Shown here in pieces: positions 1-8,519 of a stretch of DNA of 64,000 nt. Made by a program: the position numbers and the translations under genes. A model generated the notes under the pieces. The model had not been told where the DNA came from, made no database searches, and saw nothing but the letters and a program-made list of their open reading frames with translations. The DNA comes from Bog-473 sp963850095. Its GTDB lineage: Bacteria > Actinomycetota > Acidimicrobiia > Acidimicrobiales > RAAP-2. The stretch covers positions 372,001 to 436,000 of the forward strand of contig CAWKJX010000012.1 in assembly GCA_963850095.1 (NCBI GenBank), given 5' to 3'. Position 1 is the stretch's first letter, and each line of letters begins with the position of its first letter.

Positions 1-2677
1 CGGTCTCGAGGCAGTACACGCGCCCGGACATACCCATGATGAGAGGCATGTCGTGCTCGATCAGGAGCACCGAGGCCGAGAGCTCCTCGCGGATTGCAAC
101 GATCAGCGGCCCGAACGCCTCCGTCTCACGTTGCGCCAGTCCCGCCGTGGGCTCATCGAGGCAGAGCACCTTGGCATCGAGAGCAAGCAGTCCCGCGAGT
201 TCGACGATACGGCGTGTCCCCGTCGACAGGTCCGAGATGTAGTGGTCCTGATACCGGCCGAGGCCCAGAAAATCGACCAGCTCGGACACCTCGGCCTTTG
301 CAGCCTTACTATGACGCCTCGCTTTCGGCAGCCCGAAGGCACTGGGAAGGAGGCTCGACACAGCCTTCGCTTCGACGGCCACCAGCAACGTCTCGGTGAC
401 CGTCAACTCGGGGAACAGGGTCGCGGACTGGAAGGTACGCCCCAGACCCAGGGTGGCGCGGTACCCGGGGGGCCTGCCTGACACTTCGCTGCCCAGCAGA
501 GTCACCGATCCCGTGGAAGGGACGAATCCCCCGATGGCATTCATCAGCGTGGACTTACCTGCTCCGTTGGCGCCGATGAGACCCACGATCTCCCCGCTCT
601 GGACGTTGAGGGATACCCCGTCCACCGCCTGCACGCCACCGAAGCGGACGCTGAGGCCGCTCACCTCGAGCACCGGGCCGGACACGGCCGCATGGACGTC
701 GGCTCCGCGGTGCTTGCGAACGACGTCGGCGGCCTTGGGTCGTTCCGCCACCGGCTGCTCCTTCACCCTCTTGTCGGCCCAGGACAAGATCGCGTCACGG
801 ACCCCCGAGGTCAGCTGGTTCAGGCCACGGGGGAAGTACAGCAAGACGATCAAAAGCCCGAGACTCGAACTCAGCAGCCCGAGCAATGCGTTGTTCGGAG
901 CGAGGGAGGGGATCCCGATCACCACGATGGCGCCGATGATGGCGCCCGAGACCGACCCCATGCCTCCGATCACGACCATGGCCACCAGGTTGAGGGAGTC
1001 GTTCACCAAGAAGAAGTCCTGGGTGAACGCAATGTTGGCGTAGGCGCCGGCCAGCAGCGCCCCACCCAGGCCGGCGAGACCACCCGAAATAGCGAAGGTC
1101 TGGAGCTTCAGGCGCACGGGCCGCACCCCGTACGCGGTGGCGGCCACCTCGTTGTCCCGCAGGGCCCTGATGGTGCGGCCGGCGCCGCTGTCGCGCAACC
1201 GGCTGAGCATCGCCACCACGAGCGCCAGCACGACGAGGACGACGTAGTAGTAGGGCTTCTGCCCCGGGAAATTGAGGAACCCCAGCTTGCCCGGGACGAA
1301 CGGCACGTTGGCGCCATCGGGCGATTCCCCTGAGAAGAAGGGCAGGTAATAGAAGTACTGCTCGGCGGTCAGGGCGAGGACGAAGGTGACGACGGCCAGG
1401 TACAGGCCGCGGACGCGCAGCGACCCGATACCCACTCCGAGGGCGAGCAGACCGGAGGCGGCCGCCGTGGCCAGGATGGCGAACCAGAAGGGGACGCCAT
1501 CGGTGACCAGGCGCGCTGCGAAGAGCGCCGCCAGCCCCGCGAAGGCCATCTGCCCCAGGGACAACTGCCCGAGCCAGCCGGTCAGGATCGTCAGCGACGA
1601 CGCACAGATGGCGAAGCCCAGGACAGCGGTGAAGAGCTGTTGGCTCGAGGGCTCGCTCCTGACCAGGGGGAGCACGACGGCGATGGCGCCGAGCAGCAAG
1701 ATCCCACCCTTGTCGATGTTGCGGGCCCACCAGATGGAGCGCAGGCGAGCGGGGATCGGGCGCGTGCGCGGCGAGAAGGCAAAGACGCCGGAATCCTCCC
1801 CTTCCCGCTTGGCGAAGATGACCGCCACGAACACGGCGATGAACAGCAACAGGTCGGTGATGCCCGGCGTCGCCAAGAAGTTGTACGAGAGGACACTCTG
1901 CACGATCGCGATCGCCACGGAGGCCAGGACCGCGATGCGGAAGGAGCGCAGTCCCGCTATGACCGCCGCCGCCAGGCCGTAGGCGAGGGTCTCGGGACCG
2001 AGGTTGGACAGCCCGGCCGCCGTCGACGACTCGCCGGCGAAGAGGACGACCGAGAGGGTCGAGAGCACCGCGGCGAGAGACCACACCATCGTGGATACCA
2101 ATTTGGGCGAGATCGACGACAGACGGGCCAGTGAGGGGTTGGCTGCGCTCGCCTTAACGGTCTTGCCGATCATGGTGTGATCGAGGAACCAGATGAGAGC
2201 CACCACGGCGACTGGGACCAGAACCAGGACGGCGAGGTCGGCGCCGCGCACGTTGACGCCGGCGATCGTCCACGTGCTCGACCCGAAGGCGGCCGGGTAG
2301 TGAGCGCTGGCGTCCGACGGCTGAGGAATCTTGAAGGCGATGACCTGCGCCACGCCGCCGATGCCGATCGTGGCCACCAGGACCACCACACGAGGCGCAT
2401 TGCGAAGCCGGCGAATCACTGTCATTTCGATCACTGCACCGAACGCCAGTCCGGCGATGAGCGCGATGACAAGCGCTATCCAGAACGGGACGTGATACTG
2501 CACGACGAGGAGGGCCAGGAGGGCCGCACCGATCACGCCCATGTTGCCCACGGCAAAGTTGATGATCCTGGTCGCTCGGTAGACGAGCACCACGCCGACG
2601 GCGATCAGCGCGATGGCGAGACCCTGGATGAGACCATCCCAGACGATTTGGGAATTGATCCAGGAAACGGCAAGCAT
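1..2677 (-). CDS. LivH-LivM-LivG fusion: two permease domains plus ATPase of a branched-chain amino acid-type ABC importer (partial)
   Basis: One reading frame runs from ATG 2677 to the window edge without a stop, so the C-terminus is missing. Residues 1-290 or so form a LivH-like permease (start MLAVSWINSQIVWDGLIQGL). Residues 310-640 or so are LivM-like (the segment ILTGWLGQLSLGQMAFAG is typical). From about residue 667 a LivG-type ATPase follows, with Walker A GANGAGKST near residues 701-709, the variant signature LSTGTRR, Walker B VLCLDEP and the H-loop EHDM near the edge. LivH, LivM and LivG are normally three proteins. The start overlaps the stop of the upstream MFS-LivF gene by 1 bp (TGATG), so translation is probably coupled. 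The substrate is not shown by the sequence; the regulatory context points to a glucuronide or glycoside rather than an amino acid. Confidence 0.9.
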   Translation of the reverse strand, partial: MLAVSWINSQIVWDGLIQGLAIALIAVGVVLVYRATRIINFAVGNMGVIGAALLALLVVQYHVPFWIALVIALIAGLAFGAVIEMTVIRRLRNAPRVVVLVATIGIGGVAQVIAFKIPQPSDASAHYPAAFGSSTWTIAGVNVRGADLAVLVLVPVAVVALIWFLDHTMIGKTVKASAANPSLARLSSISPKLVSTMVWSLAAVLSTLSVVLFAGESSTAAGLSNLGPETLAYGLAAAVIAGLRSFRIAVLASVAIAIVQSVLSYNFLATPGITDLLLFIAVFVAVIFAKREGEDSGVFAFSPRTRPIPARLRSIWWARNIDKGGILLLGAIAVVLPLVRSEPSSQQLFTAVLGFAICASSLTILTGWLGQLSLGQMAFAGLAALFAARLVTDGVPFWFAILATAAASGLLALGVGIGSLRVRGLYLAVVTFVLALTAEQYFYYLPFFSGESPDGANVPFVPGKLGFLNFPGQKPYYYVVLVVLALVVAMLSRLRDSGAGRTIRALRDNEVAATAYGVRPVRLKLQTFAISGGLAGLGGALLAGAYANIAFTQDFFLVNDSLNLVAMVVIGGMGSVSGAIIGAIVVIGIPSLAPNNALLGLLSSSLGLLIVLLYFPRGLNQLTSGVRDAILSWADKRVKEQPVAERPKAADVVRKHRGADVHAAVSGPVLEVSGLSVRFGGVQAVDGVSLNVQSGEIVGLIGANGAGKSTLMNAIGGFVPSTGSVTLLGSEVSGRPPGYRATLGLGRTFQSATLFPELTVTETLLVAVEAKAVSSLLPSAFGLPKARRHSKAAKAEVSELVDFLGLGRYQDHYISDLSTGTRRIVELAGLLALDAKVLCLDEPTAGLAQRETEAFGPLIVAIREELSASVLLIEHDMPLIMGMSGRVYCLET

Positions 2678-4912
2678 CAGGCGGGTACCTCACCGCCCAG
2701 GAACACGGCCCGAGCCAGGTCATCATTCGCCATGAGGTCGGCAATGGCGCCCTCGAACCGGACCTGTCCCTTCTCGAGGAAGACCGCCCGGTCGGCGATG
2801 GCCGCCGCGACGTTCAGCGACTGCTCCACGATGATCATGGTGACGCCCTCGCTCTTCAGGCGCTCGACAACTGTGATGAGCTCCTGGACGACGACGGGCG
2901 CCAGCCCGAGCGAGAGCTCGTCGATCATGAGCACTTCGGGGTCGTGCAGCAACGCGATGGCGAGCGCGAGCATTTGCTGCTGGCCTCCCGACATGGTGTC
3001 GGCCCGACGGCCTTTGGCCGCTTCCAAGGCGGGGAAGAGGGAGAACATGCGCTCGATGCGCCGCTCCAAGTCGGCTTGATCGCCCCGGTAGACGAAACCG
3101 CCCATCTCGAGGTTCTCTCTGACCGTCATCTCGCCGAAGACACCGTGGCCACCGGGCAAGAGGTGGATGCCGAGTTTGGAACGCTGCTCCGGAGTGGCGT
3201 AGGTGATTGCCCGGCCTTTCAGGCGCACGACCCCCCGGTCCGCCGTGGCCAGGCCGGCGGCGACCCGCAGCGCGGTCGACTTGCCCGCCCCGTTGGTGCC
3301 AAGCAAGGCGAGCACCTCGCCTCGTTTGACCTCGAAGCTCACGCCGAAGAGGACCTGGACGTGCCCGTAGCTGAAGTCGACGTTGTTGAGCTGAAGGGCC
3401 GGAATCGCGTCGGGGTTGTCCGCCTGGCGCTGGTGCTCCTCCTGCTCTTCTTGGAGCTCGAGGACGATCAGGGAGAGGTCGTTGCGGATGAAGTGCGAGC
3501 CCCGGATGATCATGATCCCGCCGATGATGGTGGTCGGGACCATGAGAATGATCACAGCGGCCCGGGGACCGAAGGCAGAGTCGAGGCCGGCCGAAAGGAT
3601 GGCCCCGCCGGTGGCCCCGATGAAGAAGAGGTAGATGGAACCGACAGCGCCGGTGATCCCACGCAAGTGGTACGGGGCGACCGAAGTGAGGACCGGTCCG
3701 ACCATTGAGAACGCACACATGGAGAGCGTGGTGGCCAGGACCGAGAAGCAGGCCCACAGCACGGCGTTGGGCATGAAGTACTGAATCGGCACGATCACGG
3801 CGACCGGCAGGATGATCTTGCCGATGAGGGCCAGGGCCTTGGCGGGGTCACGGCGATAGAGGCCGTCGTAGTAGCGACCCACGAACGGCAGCGCGACGAG
3901 GACGCCCAGACTCGCGAAGGTTCCGATCAGGCCGCGGCTTGAAGGCATCGAGTCCGAACTGCTGCTTCAAGAACAGGTTGCCGAGGACGGGAGCGGTGAA
4001 GAGGGCGAAACCCATGGCGGTGAATCCGACGAGGACCATGCGCAGGGTACGGATCCTCATGATGCGGACCCACGCGGCCTCGAGGGAGGGTGGGATCGGC
4101 TTCGTGTCTTCGATCACCTCGCCCAGCACGTCGAGCTTCTCGTGCTGGCCTCGGGGGGGCTCACGAAGGCGGAAGGCGATGATGGCGACCACGATGACCG
4201 GGACGGCCAGGATGTAGAACGCCCAGCGCCAGCCGTTCGGCCCCCCGACGACGGTGGCGATGGTACCCACCAACACCGGACTCAGCGCCGTGGCGATCCC
4301 CGTTGCCATTCCCATGGCCGAAAAGATCCGGCCACGGAGGCTGATCGGATAGGTGTCGGCCAGCAGCGTGCCGTTGACCGAGTAGGCGGAGGCCTGAGTG
4401 ACCCCGACGCCGAAGCGGGCGAGGAAGAACGACAGAATGTTCGTGGCCAGCCCCGAGAGGAACACCATGACGCCGAAGAAGAGGGTGGCCCAGCCGATGA
4501 TGGGCGCCCGGCGGAAGCGATCGGCCATCCACCCCATCGGCACGATGCCGATCACGAGGAAGCCTCCTGAAATGCCGGCGACGAACACGATCACGCCCGA
4601 GCTGACGTGGAAGGACGACTGGATGTTCGGAGCGAGGACACTGAGCCCTGCGCTCTGCAGGTTGTCGAGGGTGACGATGAGGGCCAGGATGACGAAGGTG
4701 GCGTAGCCCGAATTGCGCAGGCCCTGGCGCAACGAGACGCGCTCCTCGCGAGTCCCCGGCAGGAGATCCTCGGGCAGCAGGAACTCTTCGGGCTTTTTCG
4801 ACGACGCCTGACGCTCCTGAGCGGTCTCCGCCACAAAGCGGGCCAGGTCGGTGGGACTTCCCCCACCCGCCGGCGCGGCGGCTGCCGAATCGGGATCGAG
4901 CGTGGAACTCAC
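2677..4912 (-). CDS. MFS transporter fused to a LivF-type ATPase (single-base frameshift)
   Basis: The N-terminal half (GTG start at 4912) is a major facilitator domain with many hydrophobic segments and the loop GWMADRFRR typical of MFS proteins. The C-terminal 240 residues are a LivF-like ATPase with Walker A GTNGAGKST, signature MSGGQQQ and Walker B VLMIDELSLGLAP. The frame breaks near 3935-3945: one frame reads FGLDAFKPRPDRN, the other resumes as SRGLIGTFASLG. Removing one base gives exactly 745 codons and a continuous MFS helix, so an extra base (probably in a C/G-rich stretch) explains it. The gene lies between the binding protein and the LivHMG fusion, so its ATPase half probably supplies the second nucleotide-binding domain. 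What the MFS half does is unknown. Confidence 0.8.
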
Positions 4913-4978
4913 CCGAACTCCGCCCCCGTCCTCACTGAACCTGCGGCCTTCCGTTCCGACCCTCGCACGGGGGGCACT

Positions 4979-6322
4979 CTACGCCCTTGTTACCGCTAAC
5001 GGCACGTGCCGGGTGCGGCCTCCACGCCGGGCTGGATCAGACGACCAACCCCTCAAAGAGGCTGACTTGGTCGAGAACACCAGCTGGTTCGTGGCAGCGT
5101 CGTACTTGCCGACAAAGACTGGTCCGATGGCGTAGGGCTGTCCGGGTCCGAACGAGACCGGGCCACCCGATCCGGGGAAGGTGACGTTCCGGAGTCCATA
5201 CCCCGCCTTGGTGAAACTGGCGACGGTCAGGTGTTTGCCGGCCGCCTTGGCAATCGCGGCAAACATGGCGACGTTCTGGCATGCAGATTCTGGCGCGACC
5301 CAGCTGTGATCCTGGCTGTTGGACGACGCGGTGGGGGTGGCGATCTCGTCAGTGGGATACGCCTTTTTGATGATGCTGATGCACTTCTGAACGGCGGGCT
5401 CGCTGAACTCCTGCAGACTCGTGACACCCCCCGTGGACGTGGTCAGCGTCTTGAGGTACGGCGTTTGCCCGCTAGGCCCCCCCGAGAGAGTGCCCGATAG
5501 AGCGGAGTCGTCCAGCGCGATCCACGGCGGGTTGTAGGTCGCTTGTGTCTCGGCCAGACCAGAGGGCCAACCCGATGATGCAGAGGCAACAGCGACGACC
5601 TCGTTCACCCCGGCATTCTGGAAGCGGTTGATGATGACCTGGTCTTGCGCGGTGGCCGCTGCTTGGTCGCCGGCCGGCGCCGAATTGACCGCCGACTGGA
5701 CGACGTCGACGTGCAGCTTCTTGAGTGTGGCGATGTCCGCGTTGACCTCGCTCTGGTCGGCCGTCACTCCACCCACAACGCCGACCTTCTTTCCCTTGAA
5801 GTCGCCCAGCTTGTCGAAGACCGAGAGCTGGAGCGGGTCGTAGGCTGTTGCGGGAGCCGTCAGAGTGAAGTTGACTGCGCTCGGTCCCGTTATCGAACCT
5901 TCAATGGTCGCGTTGATGGTCGGCGTGTCGTGGTTCACGAGGTAGCAGTTCGGCTCGTAGGGCGATAGCGCGACAAAGATCGAGTCGTCCTCCGTCAGGG
6001 TGGTGCACACGGCGTCCACGCCCACCGTGCCGTCCGCCAGGTTCACTGGCTCGTAATAGGCCACGATCTTTCGACCGTCGATGCCACCGTGGGCGTTCAA
6101 ATTGGCGATCAGGGCTCCGTAGGCATCGGGGAAGCTGCCCTGGGTGAGCTTGACGCCCTGTGCGGCCAGAGACGCGAAGTCGATGTAGGGGATCCCAACC
6201 CCGATGGTCGTCGACGTCACACCCTGATTGGGGCCGGCGGCCGCCATCGTCGTCGTCCCAGCCAGCAGGGCGACGAGCATCGCAGCTGCAGTTCCAGCGG
6301 CGAATCCAATCCGCCTCAACAT
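4979..6322 (-). CDS. Extracellular substrate-binding protein of Liv-type ABC transporter
   Basis: 447 residues from ATG 6322, which has a good ribosome site (AGGGAGGG about 10 nt upstream). The same frame is open further upstream, but that part overlaps the divergent promoter and looks non-coding. Residues 1-29 are a signal peptide (LLAGTTTMAAAG) without a lipobox cysteine. The mature protein resembles periplasmic binding protein type I/LivK-like receptors (GVGIPYIDFASLAAQG, GDFKGKKVGVVGG). It is the first gene of the importer operon and shares a divergent promoter region with the glucuronate genes, where two identical-type operators lie. The ligand is inferred, not shown; a sugar-containing compound is favoured by the regulation. 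The last 25 residues are Arg-rich and atypical. Confidence 0.85.
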   Translation of the reverse strand: MLRRIGFAAGTAAAMLVALLAGTTTMAAAGPNQGVTSTTIGVGIPYIDFASLAAQGVKLTQGSFPDAYGALIANLNAHGGIDGRKIVAYYEPVNLADGTVGVDAVCTTLTEDDSIFVALSPYEPNCYLVNHDTPTINATIEGSITGPSAVNFTLTAPATAYDPLQLSVFDKLGDFKGKKVGVVGGVTADQSEVNADIATLKKLHVDVVQSAVNSAPAGDQAAATAQDQVIINRFQNAGVNEVVAVASASSGWPSGLAETQATYNPPWIALDDSALSGTLSGGPSGQTPYLKTLTTSTGGVTSLQEFSEPAVQKCISIIKKAYPTDEIATPTASSNSQDHSWVAPESACQNVAMFAAIAKAAGKHLTVASFTKAGYGLRNVTFPGSGGPVSFGPGQPYAIGPVFVGKYDAATNQLVFSTKSASLRGWSSDPARRGGRTRHVPLAVTRA

Positions 6323-6436
6323 GGTGTGCCCTCCCTTTGCGGCTGTACGCCGCTGCGTTGCTGCCCCCGGACCGCGCTCCAGGGCCGGCCGATGCGTCTC
6401 AGAATTGTCGAAGTGTGTCACATCCCGGGTGGTTTG

Positions 6437-6450
6437 TGCAAAGGTTTGCA
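6437..6450. promoter_or_regulatory. Operator 1, LacI-family type (TGCAAAGGTTTGCA)
   Basis: A 14-bp inverted repeat, TGCAAA-GG-TTTGCA, lies in the divergent region between the binding-protein gene and uxaC. Its spacing and A/T-G/C composition are typical of LacI-family operators. A near-identical site lies 119 bp away. The likely ligand-responsive repressor is the LacI-family protein encoded at 10237-11268. Confidence 0.7.
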
Positions 6451-6555
6451 TGAACCCTGTTCCCGGGGGTTTTACAACCCTCGAGGCGCCTTCGCAATCG
6501 CTGGCGGAAAGAAATAGGCCTAGATCAGCACACTGTGGCGAATCCTGGTGAGCTG

Positions 6556-6569
6556 TGCAAAGCTTTGCA
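6556..6569. promoter_or_regulatory. Operator 2, LacI-family type (TGCAAAGCTTTGCA)
   Basis: A perfect 14-bp palindrome, TGCAAA-GC-TTTGCA, differing from operator 1 in only one central base. It ends six bases before the GTG at 6575 chosen as uxaC start. A GTG at 6548 would place the operator inside the coding region, which argues for the later start. Two operators on one divergent region would allow joint repression or looping. Confidence 0.7.
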
Positions 6570-6574
6570 TCATC

Positions 6575-7981
6575 GTGACGCACGAGGACCTTCTCTTCCC
6601 ATCTGACCCAGATGTGCGCGCAGTCGCACGCACCATCTACAAGGGAACACGATCCCTCCCGATCATCAGTCCTCATGGCCACTGCGACCCTTCCGTCCTG
6701 GCCGATGATGCGGGCTTGGGGGACCCGGCAACCGAGCTGGTGACCAAGGACCACTACCTTCTTCGGCTCCTCTACAGTCAGGGCACGCCGCTCGAGGCCC
6801 TGGGAGTCGTCGCCCTCGATGGCACTCCCTCGGAGACAGACGGCCGCCTCATTTGGCGTCGGCTGGCCGAGAACTACCACATCTTCCGTGGCACGCCATC
6901 GCGGTTGTGGTTGGACTACACCCTGTCGGAGGTACTTGGGATTACCGAGCCGCTACGGGCGGAGTCCTCCGACGACATCTACGAGCAGGTCACGAGCCGA
7001 CTCTGCGAAAACGAGTTCCGCGCCCGCGCACTCTACGAGCGATTCGGGATCGAGTTCTTGGCCACGACAGACGGAGCGTCCGTCGACCTCGATGCTCACG
7101 CCCGGATCCGGCAGTCCGATTGGGCAGGGCGCGTGGTACCGACCTTCCGCCCGGACGACGTGATCGATGCAGAGCGGACCGACTTCCGGGCCAATCTTTG
7201 CCGTCTGGGAGAACTGACGAGCACCGACACCGCAACCTGGCTGGGCTTCCTCGATGCGCTCCGACAGCGGCGCCAACAGTTCATCGAGGCAGGTGCAACG
7301 GCGTCGGATCATGGGCATCCCTCCCCCACCACCGCAGATCTCGATGCGTCCGAGAAGGAGCGCCTCTTCACCCGCGTCCTACGAGGCACCGTTGAGTCCG
7401 GAGATGCCGAGTTGTTCCGCGCCCAGATGTTGACGGAAATGGCCGCCATGAGCATGGACGACGGGCTGGTCTTGCAACTGCACGTGGGTTCCTGGCGTGA
7501 TCACAACCCGATCCTCGCCGCCCGTTTTGGACGCGACATCGGCGCAGACATGCCCAAGCCGGCCGACTTCATCTCCTCACTCAAGCCGCTGCTCGACCGA
7601 TTCGGCAACGAGCCAAGCCTGACTGTCGTCGTCTACACCCTGGACGAGACGACCTATGGGCGTGAACTGGCACCCATGGCCGGCCACTACCCCGCCCTGC
7701 GACTCGGGCCCCCATGGTGGTTCTACGACAGTCCTCAGGGCATGCGGCGGTTCTACGACCAGGTGGTGGAGACCGCCGGGTTCTCCCGCCTGGTGGGATT
7801 CAACGACGACGCCCGGTCGCTGCTGACGATTCCAGCCCGGCACGATGTCGCACGGCGGGTCAACGCCGGCTATCTGGCCAGCCTCGTCGCCGAGCACCGC
7901 CTGGACGAAGCAGACGCGGCGGACATTGCATCTGACCTGGCTTACGGGCTGGCCCGACGTGCCTTTCGCGTTGCGCAGTGA
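6575..7981 (+). CDS. uxaC: Uronate (glucuronate) isomerase
   Basis: Converts D-glucuronate to D-fructuronate (or galacturonate to tagaturonate). About 468 residues, the normal family length. The N-terminus matches the family pattern (HEDLLFPSDPDVRAVAR) and the metal-binding HxH motif is seen in SPHGHCDP at residues 34-36. The start GTG 6575 is preferred over GTG 6548 because the earlier start would add nine unconserved residues encoded by the operator; neither has a clear ribosome site. The stop overlaps the start of the next kinase gene by 4 bp (GTGA). With uidA and uxuB nearby it forms the upper glucuronate pathway. Confidence 0.9.
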   Translation: MTHEDLLFPSDPDVRAVARTIYKGTRSLPIISPHGHCDPSVLADDAGLGDPATELVTKDHYLLRLLYSQGTPLEALGVVALDGTPSETDGRLIWRRLAENYHIFRGTPSRLWLDYTLSEVLGITEPLRAESSDDIYEQVTSRLCENEFRARALYERFGIEFLATTDGASVDLDAHARIRQSDWAGRVVPTFRPDDVIDAERTDFRANLCRLGELTSTDTATWLGFLDALRQRRQQFIEAGATASDHGHPSPTTADLDASEKERLFTRVLRGTVESGDAELFRAQMLTEMAAMSMDDGLVLQLHVGSWRDHNPILAARFGRDIGADMPKPADFISSLKPLLDRFGNEPSLTVVVYTLDETTYGRELAPMAGHYPALRLGPPWWFYDSPQGMRRFYDQVVETAGFSRLVGFNDDARSLLTIPARHDVARRVNAGYLASLVAEHRLDEADAADIASDLAYGLARRAFRVAQ

Positions 7982-8487
7982 CGGCGATCGTCCTGGTGGG
8001 CCTCATGGGAGCAGGAAAGTCGTCGGTCGGCTCAGTCGTCGCGGCGCGCACCGGCATGGCCTTCGTCGATGTCGACGTCGCCATTGCCGAGCAGACCGGA
8101 AAGACGGTGCGTCAGCTGTGGGAGCAGGGTGGTGAGCCCGCCTACCGTCGCCTGGAGTCGAAGGTCGTGCTCGACACTCTTGGCGAGAATCCAGACGTGG
8201 TCCTGGCCGCCCCGGGTGGTGTCATTCTCGACCCTTCGGTGCGGGATGCCCTGACCGGCGCATTCGTCGTTTGGCTCCGGACTGACCCGGCGACACTCTC
8301 GAGCCGGGTGCAACAAGACGACCATCGTCCGTTGCTGGGCGAGCACCCCCTGGACGTGCTCACCGACATGGCCCACGAACGCTCTGGCCTCTACGAGGAG
8401 GTCGCCGAACTCACTATCGACACCGACTCTCAAGACGTGGAGACGATTGCCAACCGCATCGTCGAAGCGCTTGACAAACGGGCTTAA
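7978..8487 (+). CDS. Shikimate-kinase-like small P-loop kinase, possibly a gluconate/sugar-acid kinase
   Basis: 169 residues with Walker A GLMGAGKSS at residues 8-16 and AroK-like features: FVDVDVAIAEQTG, GEPAYRRLES (Arg of the substrate site) and a lid region with QQDDHRPLL. The usual GGG motif is APGGV. By fold it belongs to the shikimate kinase/gluconate kinase group. It is translationally coupled to uxaC and followed by uidA, not by aro genes, so a housekeeping shikimate role is unlikely. It may phosphorylate a sugar acid from the same pathway; D-gluconate is the best candidate if the LarA-like gene downstream makes it. The GntK-specific motif is absent, so the substrate is uncertain. Confidence 0.7.
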   Translation: MTAIVLVGLMGAGKSSVGSVVAARTGMAFVDVDVAIAEQTGKTVRQLWEQGGEPAYRRLESKVVLDTLGENPDVVLAAPGGVILDPSVRDALTGAFVVWLRTDPATLSSRVQQDDHRPLLGEHPLDVLTDMAHERSGLYEEVAELTIDTDSQDVETIANRIVEALDKRA

Positions 8488-8519
8488 CCCGGCTGGCATC
8501 GAACGATCAAGGGAGAGCA

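Noticed and set aside
795..2084. A 429-residue minus-strand frame inside the LivHMG gene
   Set aside because: Very rich in Arg, Gly and Pro, without domains, and lying opposite in phase to the clear permease frame; typical GC-rich shadow.
6548..6574. GTG 6548 as uxaC start
   Set aside because: It would translate the operator into nine residues not found in the family; no ribosome site supports it.
4979..6880. A 633-residue binding protein starting at 6880
   Set aside because: The first 186 residues overlap uxaC and the divergent operators and have no signal peptide; ATG 6322 has a ribosome site and a good signal peptide.
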